A stretch of 64,000 bases of DNA from Bacillus subtilis (GTDB lineage: Bacteria; Pseudomonadota; Alphaproteobacteria; Rhizobiales; Rhizobiaceae): positions 98,070 through 162,069 of the forward strand of contig JAHREI010000007.1 in assembly GCA_021733665.1 (NCBI GenBank). The letters run 5' to 3'. Below the pieces are notes generated by a model. The model searched no databases, was not told where the DNA came from, and was given only the letters and a program-made list of their open reading frames with translations. The position numbers and the translations under genes are program-made. Shown in pieces: positions 16,653 to 25,701 of the stretch (within the stretch, counting starts at the first letter, position 1; each line of letters begins with the position of its first letter).

Positions 16653-18272
16653 ATGAAGACCAATAAATTTTTGAGCCGCAGTTCTGCAGTAGCATTGCTT
16701 GCCGGTACTGCTGCTCTTGCTGGTGCAACATTTGCATCGGAAGCTGCCTCACCGCCAAACGCACTGGTGATGGCATGGAATATTGATGCGATCAGCACTT
16801 TCGATCCGGCACAGATCGGCGAAGTGGTGAGCAACGAAATTATTCAAAATACTTGCGATCCGCTGGTTGATTTTGACCCGAAAGATGAAACCAAAATTCT
16901 GCCGCGTATGGCGAAAAGCTGGGACGTATCGGAAGACGGTTTGCAGATTACTTTCCATCTGCGCGATGACCTGAAATTTGATAATGGCGAAAAGGCCACA
17001 GCCGGTGATCTGGCATGGTCGTTACAGCGCGTTGTGAAATTGGGTTTCGGTAATGCTGCAACACTGACCGAATATGGTTTCGTCAAAGAGAATGTTGATA
17101 CCGCGATTACAGCGCCGGATGACAATACAGTCGTCTTTAAACTCGATAAGCCGTATCCGGTTAATCTCATCCTGTCGGCAATTGCCGCCAACCGTGTTGC
17201 CACAATGCTTAATCAAAAAGTGCTGATGGCCAATCAGGTTGAAGGCGATATGGGCAACAAGTATCTGGCTACCCGTACCGACTGCGTAGGCCCTTACAAG
17301 CTGATGCGCTGGAATCCTGCAGAAGTTGTTCTGTTGCAGGCCAGTGATAATTACTGGGGTGAAGCACCGAAGCTGAAACAGGTTCTGATCCGTCACGTGT
17401 CGGAAGCCGGTACCCAGCGGCTGCTGCTGGAAAAAGGCGATATTGATATCGCCCGTGATCTGACACCTGAAGATCTGAAAGATCTGGAAGCACAGGACAA
17501 AGTTACAGTCTCCCGCGCTTTGAAACCGACCTTGTTCTACTGGAACTTCAACAACGCTGACCCGATTTTCAACAATGAAAAAGTGCGTCACGCAATGCGC
17601 TATCTCATTGATTATGATGGTCTGGCAAAGACTGTGATGCACAATGTCGGCGTACCGCGTGCGAGCTTTGTGCAGCTTGGTGCTTTCGGCGCATTGGATG
17701 AAAAAGAAGGCCAGCCATTCACTCTGGATGTTGATAAAGCCAAGGCGCTTCTCGCCGAAGCCGGTCATCCGGATGGTTTTGAAACCACGATGTTTATCGG
17801 TACTGCACCTTATGCAGCCCCGATTGCTCAGAGTATTCAGGATGCAGCGGCCAAAGCCGGTGTGAAAATCAAGATTGAACGTATGGCCAATGCCCAGCTG
17901 TTCAGCCGTATCCGTGGCCGTGAATTCCAGACCTCGCTGATGGGCTGGGCGACCGCTGTGCCGGATGCGCATGGCAATGCCTCACGCCAGATTTTTAATC
18001 CGGATAACCGTATGGAAGCCAAGCAGACCATGTATCCGAGCTGGCGCGCGAGCTATTTCGATGAAGCTGTGAACAAGGAAGTGGATGCTGCCTTGTTTGA
18101 AAAAGATGAAGCCAAACGTGCTGAGCTTTATCACGCGCTTCAGAAAGAGATGATGGAAAAAGGCCCGCAGGCCTATATGTTCCAGATCTATAATGTTGCC
18201 GGTATTAACAAGGGTATCACGAATTGGGAGTGGAACGGTTTCCGCACCTATTATGATACAGCAGCTAAATAA
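16653..18272 (+). CDS. Peptide ABC transporter substrate-binding protein (DppA/OppA family)
   Basis: Periplasmic binding protein of the SBP_bac_5 family, 539 aa. A signal peptide with a basic start, hydrophobic core and AXA site near residue 25-30 (TFASEAAS) is visible and no lipobox is present. The family signature lies in the first third (PRMAKSWDVSEDGLQITFHLRDDLKFDNGE). The ATG at 16653 has GGGGATAAAG upstream. It delivers peptides or related compounds to the two permeases encoded downstream. The flanking peptidases suggest peptides, perhaps proline-containing or N-blocked. Confidence 0.92.
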   Translation: MKTNKFLSRSSAVALLAGTAALAGATFASEAASPPNALVMAWNIDAISTFDPAQIGEVVSNEIIQNTCDPLVDFDPKDETKILPRMAKSWDVSEDGLQITFHLRDDLKFDNGEKATAGDLAWSLQRVVKLGFGNAATLTEYGFVKENVDTAITAPDDNTVVFKLDKPYPVNLILSAIAANRVATMLNQKVLMANQVEGDMGNKYLATRTDCVGPYKLMRWNPAEVVLLQASDNYWGEAPKLKQVLIRHVSEAGTQRLLLEKGDIDIARDLTPEDLKDLEAQDKVTVSRALKPTLFYWNFNNADPIFNNEKVRHAMRYLIDYDGLAKTVMHNVGVPRASFVQLGAFGALDEKEGQPFTLDVDKAKALLAEAGHPDGFETTMFIGTAPYAAPIAQSIQDAAAKAGVKIKIERMANAQLFSRIRGREFQTSLMGWATAVPDAHGNASRQIFNPDNRMEAKQTMYPSWRASYFDEAVNKEVDAALFEKDEAKRAELYHALQKEMMEKGPQAYMFQIYNVAGINKGITNWEWNGFRTYYDTAAK

Positions 18273-18285
18273 CTGACCGCGAAAG

Positions 18286-18336
18286 ACCTGCCGCTTGCAT
18301 TGCGGCGGCAGGTAAGTTCCGGAATTGATATTCCGG
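18286..18336 (+). repeat. Two tandem hairpins between binding-protein and permease genes
   Basis: ACCTGCCGC / GCGGCAGGT (18286-18313) and CCGGAAT / ATTCCGG (18319-18336). Such structures after binding-protein genes commonly stabilise the upstream message, so that binding protein exceeds permease. Confidence 0.6.
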
Positions 18337-18445
18337 CATTCAGTCAGGTTGCAGCACATTTTCTTTATTTTCCCGGCACCTTTTTTGGTGCTGAAAGCCG
18401 TGTGCTGCAAATTCTCCTTTTCCCGATATTGACGGAAACATTGCC

Positions 18446-19525
18446 ATGACGACGCCCGAAACTTTGGAAGATGCGGAGTTTGAAAATGAGGTCTATCATG
18501 ATCCTCATCCCGTTCTTCTCTTTCTCGCCGCCGCCGCACGCCTGATCATCTCCGTGGCGATTACGCTGCTCGGTCTGGTCACGCTGACTTTTTTCATCAG
18601 CCGTCTTTTGCCGCTTGATCCGGTGATCGCGATGCTGGGAGATAATATCTCTCAGGAAGCCTATGATACGATGTATCGTAAGCTTGGCCTCGATCAGCCG
18701 TTGATCGTACAATATGGCCTTTATATTAAAAATGCCGTGATGTTTGATTTCGGCAATGCTCTGACCTCCGGCAGACCGGTGCTGGAAGATATCGGCCGCG
18801 TATTCCCTGCCACTATTGAGCTTGCAACCGTTGCGATTATCATCGGTACCGGTTTTGGTATTCCGCTCGGCGTGTTCTCGGCAATGTATCGTAATTCACC
18901 GCTGGATCATCTGGTGCGTATGCTCAGCCTGCTCGGTTATTCCACGCCGAACTTCTGGCTTGGCTTAATGGCTTTGCTGGTATTCTATGCCGGTCTCGGC
19001 TGGATCGGTGGCCCGGGTCGTATTGATTTCATCTATGAATTCTCTGTTGAACCGACAACCGGCTTCCTGCTGCTCGATAGCGCGATGCAGGGGCAGTGGG
19101 ATGCATTCGGCAATGCTTTCAGCCATATCATCATGCCTGCGCTTATTCTGGCTTTCGGCTCCATGGCCTATATCAGCCGTATGACCCGTGGTTTCATGAT
19201 CGAGCAGCTCAATCAGGAATATATCATTACCGCCCGCGTGAAAGGCCTGTCATGGTCGCGCACTGTTTGGGGACATGCATTCCGCAATGTCGCCGTGCAG
19301 GTGGTGACAGTTGTTGCTCTGTCCTATGCGTTCCTGCTCGAAGGTGCCGTGCTGACTGAAACCGTGTTCGCATGGCCGGGTTTTGGCCGCTATCTCACCA
19401 ATGCTCTGATGGCCGGTGATATGAATGCTGTGGTCGGCTGTACGCTGATCGTGGGTATTCTCTTCGTTGTCATCAATCTGATCAGTGATCTGCTTTACCG
19501 CGTCTTTGATCCGCGTACACGATAG
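18446..19525 (+). CDS. Peptide ABC transporter permease (DppB type)
   Basis: Inner-membrane permease, 359 aa, about six helices. The N-terminus is longer than usual (about 30 polar residues). The first helix (LIISVAITLLGLVTLTFFISRLLPLDP) and the stretch around YDTMYRKLGLDQPL are typical of DppB. The binding-protein-dependent permease loop that docks the ATPases is recognisable at EYIITARVKGLSW. It is nine bases from the next permease gene. Confidence 0.93.
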   Translation: MTTPETLEDAEFENEVYHDPHPVLLFLAAAARLIISVAITLLGLVTLTFFISRLLPLDPVIAMLGDNISQEAYDTMYRKLGLDQPLIVQYGLYIKNAVMFDFGNALTSGRPVLEDIGRVFPATIELATVAIIIGTGFGIPLGVFSAMYRNSPLDHLVRMLSLLGYSTPNFWLGLMALLVFYAGLGWIGGPGRIDFIYEFSVEPTTGFLLLDSAMQGQWDAFGNAFSHIIMPALILAFGSMAYISRMTRGFMIEQLNQEYIITARVKGLSWSRTVWGHAFRNVAVQVVTVVALSYAFLLEGAVLTETVFAWPGFGRYLTNALMAGDMNAVVGCTLIVGILFVVINLISDLLYRVFDPRTR

Positions 19526-19533
19526 GTGCTTTC

Positions 19534-20460
19534 ATGACTGATACTTCCAATTCCGCACCTAACACTTCGTCATTCCGTGAATGGCTGCGTGCGCCGGTGC
19601 CTTCCTCCGCCCTTCAGGCCAATGTGCAGCAATTGCGCCGCTCTTGGCTGAAGCTTCTGACCAATACATCCGCAGTTTTCGGCCTGTTCGTTATTCTGCT
19701 GCTGGTGGCTGTGGCGATCTTTGCGCCTTATATCGCGCCTTATGATATCGGTGCGAATAATCTGGCCAATCGTCTGCAACCGCCGTCATGGGCGCATTAT
19801 TTCGGCACTGATGAGCTGGGCCGTGATATTTTCAGCCGTCTGGTCTATGGTTCGCGCATCACGCTGTATATCGTGACGCTGACGGCAATCATTGCCGCGC
19901 CAATCGGCCTGATTGTCGGCACGACTGCCGGTTATATGGGCGGCTGGGTTGATACAGCGCTGATGCGTATTGTTGATATCTTCCTCGCATTTCCAAGCCT
20001 TGTTCTGGCGCTGTCATTTGCTGCGGCGCTCGGACCCGGTATTGAGAATGCCGTGATTGCGATCTCGCTAGCTGCATGGCCGCCGATTGCCCGTTTGGCA
20101 CGTGCGGAAACCCTGACCATCCGCTCGTCCGACTATGTGGCTGCCATCCGCTTGCAGGGAGCTTCCACCATGCGCGTGATCTGGCATCACGTTGTGCCGA
20201 TGTGTATCCCGTCGGTGGTGATCCGTATCACGCTGAATATGTCGTCGATCATTCTCACAGCCGCAGGCCTTGGCTTCCTCGGTCTCGGTGCGCAGCCGCC
20301 AAGCCCTGAATGGGGTGCGATGCTCTCCAGCGGACGTGAATTCATGATGACCTCGTGGTGGCTCGCAGCCATGCCCGGTTGTGCCATTTTGCTCGCCAGC
20401 CTTGCTTTCAACCTGTTTGGTGACGGTCTGCGCGACGTGCTTGACCCGCGTAACGGATAA
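19534..20460 (+). CDS. Peptide ABC transporter permease (DppC type)
   Basis: Second membrane subunit, 308 aa. After a cytoplasmic N-terminus, helix 1 (SAVFGLFVILLLVAVAIFAPYIAPY) is followed by the DppC signature HYFGTDELGRDIFSRLVYGSR. The docking loop DYVAAIRLQGAS lies near residue 210, and GLGAQPPSPEWGAMLSSGR is also characteristic. It forms the heterodimeric pore with the preceding gene product. Confidence 0.93.
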   Translation: MTDTSNSAPNTSSFREWLRAPVPSSALQANVQQLRRSWLKLLTNTSAVFGLFVILLLVAVAIFAPYIAPYDIGANNLANRLQPPSWAHYFGTDELGRDIFSRLVYGSRITLYIVTLTAIIAAPIGLIVGTTAGYMGGWVDTALMRIVDIFLAFPSLVLALSFAAALGPGIENAVIAISLAAWPPIARLARAETLTIRSSDYVAAIRLQGASTMRVIWHHVVPMCIPSVVIRITLNMSSIILTAAGLGFLGLGAQPPSPEWGAMLSSGREFMMTSWWLAAMPGCAILLASLAFNLFGDGLRDVLDPRNG

Positions 20461-20478
20461 GAGGAACGGATAAATCAA

Positions 20479-21342
20479 ATGACCAAACCTCTGTTAGAAG
20501 TTGAAGATCTGTGGGTGTCCTTTCCGGGTGTTGACCGCTCAATCGATGTGGTGCGTGGCATCAGCTTTTCCATCGGGCGCGAGAAAGTCGGTATCGTAGG
20601 GGAGAGTGGTTCGGGTAAATCCATGACCGGCCGTTCGATCCTTAAACTGACCCCGAAAGCGGCACAGATCAAAGCCAAAAAACTGCAATTCGGTGATGTG
20701 GATTTGCTGGGTGCGAGCGAGCGCCAGATGCGCTCGGTACGCGGCAATAAAATCTCGATGATTTTGCAGGATCCGAAATATTCACTTAATCCGCTGATCC
20801 GTATCGGCGACCAGATTATGGAAGCCTACCGGCTGCATCATCGGGTGAATAAGCAGGAAGCCCGTCAGCGCACACTGACCATGCTGGAAGCCGTACATAT
20901 CCGCGATGCGGAGCGGGTGATGAACCTGTTCCCGCATGAGATTTCCGGCGGTATGGGACAGCGTGTGATGATCGCGATGATGCTGATCCCTGAGCCGGAT
21001 ATGATCATCGCGGACGAGCCGACCTCGGCGCTGGACGTCACGGTGCGCCGTCAGGTGCTGACCGTGCTGGATGAGCTGGTGAGCCGTTCAGGAACCGGTC
21101 TGATGTTCATCAGCCACGATCTCAATCTGGTAGCGGATTTCTGCGATCGCGTGCTGGTGATGTATGCCGGTCGCATCATGGAAGACCTGCCTGCCAAAGA
21201 ACTGCACAAAGCGCAGCATCCCTATACGCAGGCTCTGCTTGCCAGCCTGCCGCGTCTCGACCAGCCGGTGGATATGCTGAAAGTGCCGGAGCGTGATCCG
21301 AGCTGGCTGTCAGGCGCGACCCTCAGCGGAGGACAGAAATAA
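20479..21342 (+). CDS. Peptide ABC transporter ATPase (DppD type)
   Basis: ABC ATPase, 287 aa. Walker A GESGSGKS, signature ISGGMGQR and Walker B MIIADEPTSALD are all present. It stops earlier than typical DppD proteins (about 320-330 aa) and keeps only a short oligopeptide-transporter C-terminal tail. Its last base overlaps the next start codon, so the two ATPases are translationally coupled. Confidence 0.92.
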   Translation: MTKPLLEVEDLWVSFPGVDRSIDVVRGISFSIGREKVGIVGESGSGKSMTGRSILKLTPKAAQIKAKKLQFGDVDLLGASERQMRSVRGNKISMILQDPKYSLNPLIRIGDQIMEAYRLHHRVNKQEARQRTLTMLEAVHIRDAERVMNLFPHEISGGMGQRVMIAMMLIPEPDMIIADEPTSALDVTVRRQVLTVLDELVSRSGTGLMFISHDLNLVADFCDRVLVMYAGRIMEDLPAKELHKAQHPYTQALLASLPRLDQPVDMLKVPERDPSWLSGATLSGGQK

Positions 21343-22148
21343 TGGCGGATATCATGAGTGAAAAAACGACGCCGCTGGTGGATGTCTCCGACCTGTCTGT
21401 CAGCTTCGGTAAGGGGCGCAAGCGCTCGACAGTGGTCAAGAAAGCCCGCTTTCATATTGCCCGTGGTGAGGCCTATGGTCTGATTGGGGAATCCGGTTGC
21501 GGTAAGTCCACAATCCTGCGCGCATTGGCCGGCCTGATCCCGCATTATACCGGCAATTTCAATTTTGACGGTACATTGCTGTCCGGCGAGCGGGACAAAT
21601 CGTTCTTCCGCCGCGTGCAGATGGTGTTTCAGGATCCTTATGCTTCGCTGCATCCGCGCAAGATGGTGCATAAAGTGCTGGCGGAATCCCTGACCATTCA
21701 CGGTATGGATCGCAAAGAAGAGCGTATCCGCGATGTGCTGACGGCTGTCGGACTGGGACCAAGCTTCATGTATCGCTATCCGCATGAATTATCAGGCGGT
21801 CAGCGTCAGCGTGTGGCGATTGCCCGTGCTTTGATTATCGAGCCGAAAGTGCTGCTGCTGGACGAGCCGACCTCGGCACTGGATGTTTCTGTTCAGGCGG
21901 AAATTCTCAATCTGCTCAAAACTCTGCGTCGTGAACGCAATCTGACCTATCTGATGGTCAGTCACGATTTGGCAGTGGTTGCGCATATTTGTGAGCGGGT
22001 CGGTGTAATGCACAAAGGTATTATTCTGGAAGAACTGACGGCGGATGATCTGCGCCAGTCCCGTGCCAGTGCGCCTTATACGCAGGAGTTCTTGCAGGCC
22101 AGTGTTGAGGCCGTGGCGCATAATGAAGTTAAAGGAGCTCAGCTATGA
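21342..22148 (+). CDS. Peptide ABC transporter ATPase (DppF type)
   Basis: Second ATPase, 268 aa, with Walker A GESGCGKST, signature LSGGQRQR and Walker B VLLLDEPTSALD. The ATG at 21342 follows GGAGGACAGAAATA; a Met four codons later is an alternative. It pairs with the preceding ATPase. The gene overlaps the next one by four bases. Confidence 0.92.
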   Translation: MADIMSEKTTPLVDVSDLSVSFGKGRKRSTVVKKARFHIARGEAYGLIGESGCGKSTILRALAGLIPHYTGNFNFDGTLLSGERDKSFFRRVQMVFQDPYASLHPRKMVHKVLAESLTIHGMDRKEERIRDVLTAVGLGPSFMYRYPHELSGGQRQRVAIARALIIEPKVLLLDEPTSALDVSVQAEILNLLKTLRRERNLTYLMVSHDLAVVAHICERVGVMHKGIILEELTADDLRQSRASAPYTQEFLQASVEAVAHNEVKGAQL

Positions 22149-23146
22149 GTCATCAGCATGCGGTCAATCCGGCGGCAGAATGGGAGCGGGTACAAAACCC
22201 TGCCCAGTCCGGTTGGTCTGAAGTGGGGTTGCAGGCGGTTGAAGCCTGCGCTGAGGGACAGGAAACGGATGCCTTGATGATCGTACAGAGCGGCAAGATC
22301 ATCTACACCTATGGTGACATTACCCATAAATATCTCTGCCATTCGATCCGCAAAAGCATTCTCGCTGCCTTGATGGGGCAGGATGTGGCGGATGGTACAA
22401 TCGATCTGAGCCTGACGCTTGAACAACTCGGCATCGACGATAATGACGGTTTGAGCGAAGTTGAAAAACAGGCAACGGTCTATGATCTGCTAACCGCACG
22501 CTCCGGTATTTATCATGCAGCGGGTTATGAAACACCGTGGATGCGCATGATCAAGGAGAAGCGCCATTCCCATGCGCCTGGCACCTTCTGGTGCTATAAT
22601 AACTGGGATTTCAATGCGCTGGGTACAATCTTTGAACAGCTGACCGGTAAGACAGTGCATCAGGCTTTTGATGAGCGCATTGCCAAGCCGCTGCAGTTCG
22701 AAGATTTTTCGCTCACGGGTGATAAGCCTGATGGCTGGCATGACCGTTTCACCGAGAGCCGTCATGCTGCCTATCCGTTCCGCTTGTCGACCCGCGATCT
22801 CGCGCGTTTCAGCCAGCTATACTTACGTCATGGCCGCTGGAACGGTGAAGACGTGCTGCCGAAAGGCTGGGCACGGGAATGCGTTATGCCTTACTCCGAT
22901 GCCGGTGCGCGCGGCGCCTATGGCTATATGTGGTGGCTGGAGCGGGACGGCGTGTTTTTCCCCGGGGTTGTAACACCACAGGGCACTTATGCAGGCTTTG
23001 GTGCAGGTGGGCATTTCTGTATTACCATTCCGGCGCTGGATATGGTGATTGTGCATCGGGTGGATACGGACATTGCCGGTCGCCAGCTCAACCGGCACAA
23101 ATTCGGCCGTTTGTTGAAACTGATCTTCAACGCATTTCAGGGGTGA
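22145..23146 (+). CDS. Serine hydrolase of the beta-lactamase/penicillin-binding fold
   Basis: A 333-residue member of the class C beta-lactamase-like family (S12 peptidase type). The SxxK motif is S67-I-R-K70 and the YxN motif is Y151-N-N153. No signal peptide is seen, so it should be cytoplasmic and is unlikely to be a resistance enzyme. Members act as D-aminopeptidases, esterases or amidohydrolases. Being coupled to the peptide ATPase gene by a four-base overlap, it probably processes the imported compound. D-amino-acid peptides are one possibility. Confidence 0.85.
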   Translation: MSHQHAVNPAAEWERVQNPAQSGWSEVGLQAVEACAEGQETDALMIVQSGKIIYTYGDITHKYLCHSIRKSILAALMGQDVADGTIDLSLTLEQLGIDDNDGLSEVEKQATVYDLLTARSGIYHAAGYETPWMRMIKEKRHSHAPGTFWCYNNWDFNALGTIFEQLTGKTVHQAFDERIAKPLQFEDFSLTGDKPDGWHDRFTESRHAAYPFRLSTRDLARFSQLYLRHGRWNGEDVLPKGWARECVMPYSDAGARGAYGYMWWLERDGVFFPGVVTPQGTYAGFGAGGHFCITIPALDMVIVHRVDTDIAGRQLNRHKFGRLLKLIFNAFQG

Positions 23147-23151
23147 GGGAA

Positions 23152-24519
23152 ATGCAGGGGGAGGAAATGACGGTTGCCGCAGCTATAGCGCAGGTTTGCG
23201 CGAGGCCGGTAACCAGTGCAAAAGCGCGTCTGCTGGCGCGCGATGCGATTATCGACACGCTGGCCTGTATGGTCGCCGGTCGTGAGGATGTAAGCACTAA
23301 AACAGTGTTTGAGGCTTTTGCCCCGACCGGCAGCGCGGGAGAGGCGTTGCTGGTGACCGGCGAAACATCAAACCCGATTGTGGCAGCACTGGTGAATGGT
23401 ACAGCCGCTCATGCGCTGGATTATGATGACAACTTTCTGCCGGGTATGAGCCATGCTTCAGCGGTGATTGTTCCGGCAATGTTGGCGGTCGCGGATTTTG
23501 ACAAGATATCCGGTGCACAACTGGTTGATGCCTATCTGGCAGGGATTCAGGCGCAGGCACTGATTGGCGATGGTGTCGGGCAGGCGCATTATACGGCTGG
23601 CTGGCATGGTACTTCGACTATCGGCAGTATCGGAACAGCGGTTGCGGTTGCACATTTGCTGGGGCTGGACGAAGAAGCGACAGCACGGGCAATCACCATT
23701 GCGGTCAGTTATGCATCCGGCACTAAAGGCCAGTTTGGTACGCTGATCAAACCATTCCATGCGGGTATGGCTGCACGAAATGCTGTGGAGGCTGCATTGC
23801 TGGCCAAGGCGGGCATGCAGGCACGACCTGACATTCTGGAGGGCGCACAGGGGTTTCATAGTCTGTTTGCCGGTGATCAGCGCCGTGGCTGGAAAACTGA
23901 AACTATGGCCGAGGCTGCCGGACATATCATTGAAACCGCAGGCGTGATGCCGAAGAAACATCCGTGTTGCGGTTCAACCCATCTGATTGTCGATGGTTTA
24001 CTGGATCTGATGCGTGAGCATGATTTCACGGCGGAAGATGTGGAGAGTGTTGAAGCGCTGGTTGGCATCGCCAATTACCGCAATCTGACCTATCCGCAGC
24101 CGGTTGATGAAATGCAGGCACGTTTTTCCATGCAGTATTGTGTGGCGAGAGCTTTGCGGGCAGGGCATTTGAGCCTTGCTGATTTCACACCGCAAGCTAT
24201 GCAACATTATGCGGGAGATACGCTTCTGTCCTGTGTGACAATGCTGAGCTACAGCGCAGATGAAGAGCGGGTTGCTCAGGATAAACTGCCGCATATCGTG
24301 ACTGTAAAACTCCGTGACGGTCGAGTACTCACAGCATCACGCAACTATGCCGTTGGCAGTTTGCAGGAACCGTTTACTGATGCCGATCGTTTTGGCAAGT
24401 TTATGGATTGCTGTGGCGGGCTTAGCGATGCTGCCGGTGTCTATGAGACTTTGCAGGCGTTGGACAATGCCCCTGATCTGCGTGCACTAAAACTGCTGTT
24501 CAGTTCTGCCACCAGTTAA
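23152..24519 (+). CDS. MmgE/PrpD-family enzyme
   Basis: A 455-residue protein of the MmgE/PrpD family, which includes 2-methylcitrate dehydratase, cis-aconitate decarboxylase and iminodisuccinate epimerase. Family features are visible: the helical start ARDAIIDTLACMVAGRED, NGTAAHALDYDD and MPKKHPCCGSTH. The usual partners of PrpD (prpB, prpC) are absent, so methylcitrate metabolism is unlikely. As last gene of the peptide cluster it may dehydrate or epimerise a product of the hydrolases. Start at 23152 is preferred for an AGGGG eight bases upstream; 23167 is an alternative. Confidence 0.85.
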   Translation: MQGEEMTVAAAIAQVCARPVTSAKARLLARDAIIDTLACMVAGREDVSTKTVFEAFAPTGSAGEALLVTGETSNPIVAALVNGTAAHALDYDDNFLPGMSHASAVIVPAMLAVADFDKISGAQLVDAYLAGIQAQALIGDGVGQAHYTAGWHGTSTIGSIGTAVAVAHLLGLDEEATARAITIAVSYASGTKGQFGTLIKPFHAGMAARNAVEAALLAKAGMQARPDILEGAQGFHSLFAGDQRRGWKTETMAEAAGHIIETAGVMPKKHPCCGSTHLIVDGLLDLMREHDFTAEDVESVEALVGIANYRNLTYPQPVDEMQARFSMQYCVARALRAGHLSLADFTPQAMQHYAGDTLLSCVTMLSYSADEERVAQDKLPHIVTVKLRDGRVLTASRNYAVGSLQEPFTDADRFGKFMDCCGGLSDAAGVYETLQALDNAPDLRALKLLFSSATS

Positions 24520-25426
24520 TATCTTTGGCGGCGAGCGCTGATGCACGCCGCCAGAAACGCTCGGCATAATCCGTGCGAAAACGCTGTGAACGATAGACGC
24601 GGATTTCCACATCCAGATCATAATCTTCTTCGCCCGCTCTGACGAGAATACCACGTTTCCACTCATCCGGCATCAGGCTCTGTGGAATCCACGCTACGCC
24701 TTGGCCGGACACTGCCATAGCTTTCAGGCCGACAGCCATGCCGTTTTCATAGACCATATTAAGATTCAGACCGCTGGTTTCGACAAGCGGATCAAGCACC
24801 TGCGCAAAAAAAGTCGTATCGCGATAACGCAGATATTCCGTTGGCAGCGTTCCATTTTTCAGTCGGTGCATTGGCTGACCGGCAGCATCAGCGGCACAGA
24901 CCGGAATGACCTTCTCGTATCCAAGAGACAGATAGGGGAAATTTTTCAGATCATCCATCTGACTGACAGAAGGATGGGAATAGGTCAGCAGAAAATCGCA
25001 GTTTCCGTTGAGCAGTGTTGAAACATTGCCGAGGAATGAAGGATGCGGATCGGAAAAGCGGGTGCGAAAATTATCACCGTTTTTTTCAATCTGCGCCATC
25101 AGCGCCGGAAAGAAAGTTAGCGACAGCGTGTTGAGCGTCGCAAAGGACAGCACTTCCATCATCGGCGTATAACGCGCACTCAGCTCATCTCTTGCATGGG
25201 TGAGAAGTCCGACGGCATCATGGGCACGGGCAAGAAAACTTTGTCCGGCCAGTGTCAGACGGATCGGATAGGTTGAGCGATCAACCAAGGGTACACCGAC
25301 CCATGCCTCAAGCTGTTTGATCCTGCGGGAAAGTGCAGACTGTGTGACATGCCGCTCATTCGCTGCACGGGAAAAATTCAGATGTTGTGAGAGGCAGAGA
25401 AAATCTTCGAGCCACTTCAATTCCAT
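24500..25426 (-). CDS. LysR-family transcriptional regulator
   Basis: LysR regulator, 308 aa from the ATG at 25426, giving the normal N-terminus MELKWLEDFLCLSQHLNFSR and HTH ANERHVTQSALSRRIKQLE. A TTG seven codons earlier is not needed. Its 3' end overlaps the MmgE/PrpD gene by 20 bases in convergent orientation. It is the only regulator next to the 12.3-kb peptide cluster and is a candidate controller of it, although the cluster promoter is far away at about 12200. Confidence 0.88.
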   Translation of the reverse strand: MELKWLEDFLCLSQHLNFSRAANERHVTQSALSRRIKQLEAWVGVPLVDRSTYPIRLTLAGQSFLARAHDAVGLLTHARDELSARYTPMMEVLSFATLNTLSLTFFPALMAQIEKNGDNFRTRFSDPHPSFLGNVSTLLNGNCDFLLTYSHPSVSQMDDLKNFPYLSLGYEKVIPVCAADAAGQPMHRLKNGTLPTEYLRYRDTTFFAQVLDPLVETSGLNLNMVYENGMAVGLKAMAVSGQGVAWIPQSLMPDEWKRGILVRAGEEDYDLDVEIRVYRSQRFRTDYAERFWRRASALAAKDINWWQN

Positions 25427-25701
25427 AGAAATATTCCGCAATAGCAATTCACACGTCTTTAAAGACTTGTCACATCCTTAGAATAAAAAACTGTGAGGGT
25501 CACCCAAAAATTAGTGTATAAAAAAATAGCGATATGCGCAGGCATATATAGCCGGAAAATAAAGGCTGTACAGTGTTATGCAGCTTCTATGAGGCATTCG
25601 TGATGATTTTTATTGCGGGAACCTGTTCTGAAGACTGACTTGACAAGAGTCTCCGGACAAGTTTCATGGCTGAATCAAATTTAATTGACCGGAGAATCCC
25701 G

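Noticed and set aside
22145..23146. Beta-lactamase resistance gene
   Set aside because: No signal peptide and an operon with a peptide importer; the fold is shared with many esterases and D-aminopeptidases.
23152..24519. 2-methylcitrate dehydratase of propionate metabolism
   Set aside because: No prpB, prpC or acs-like neighbours, and the gene is last in a peptide-use cluster.
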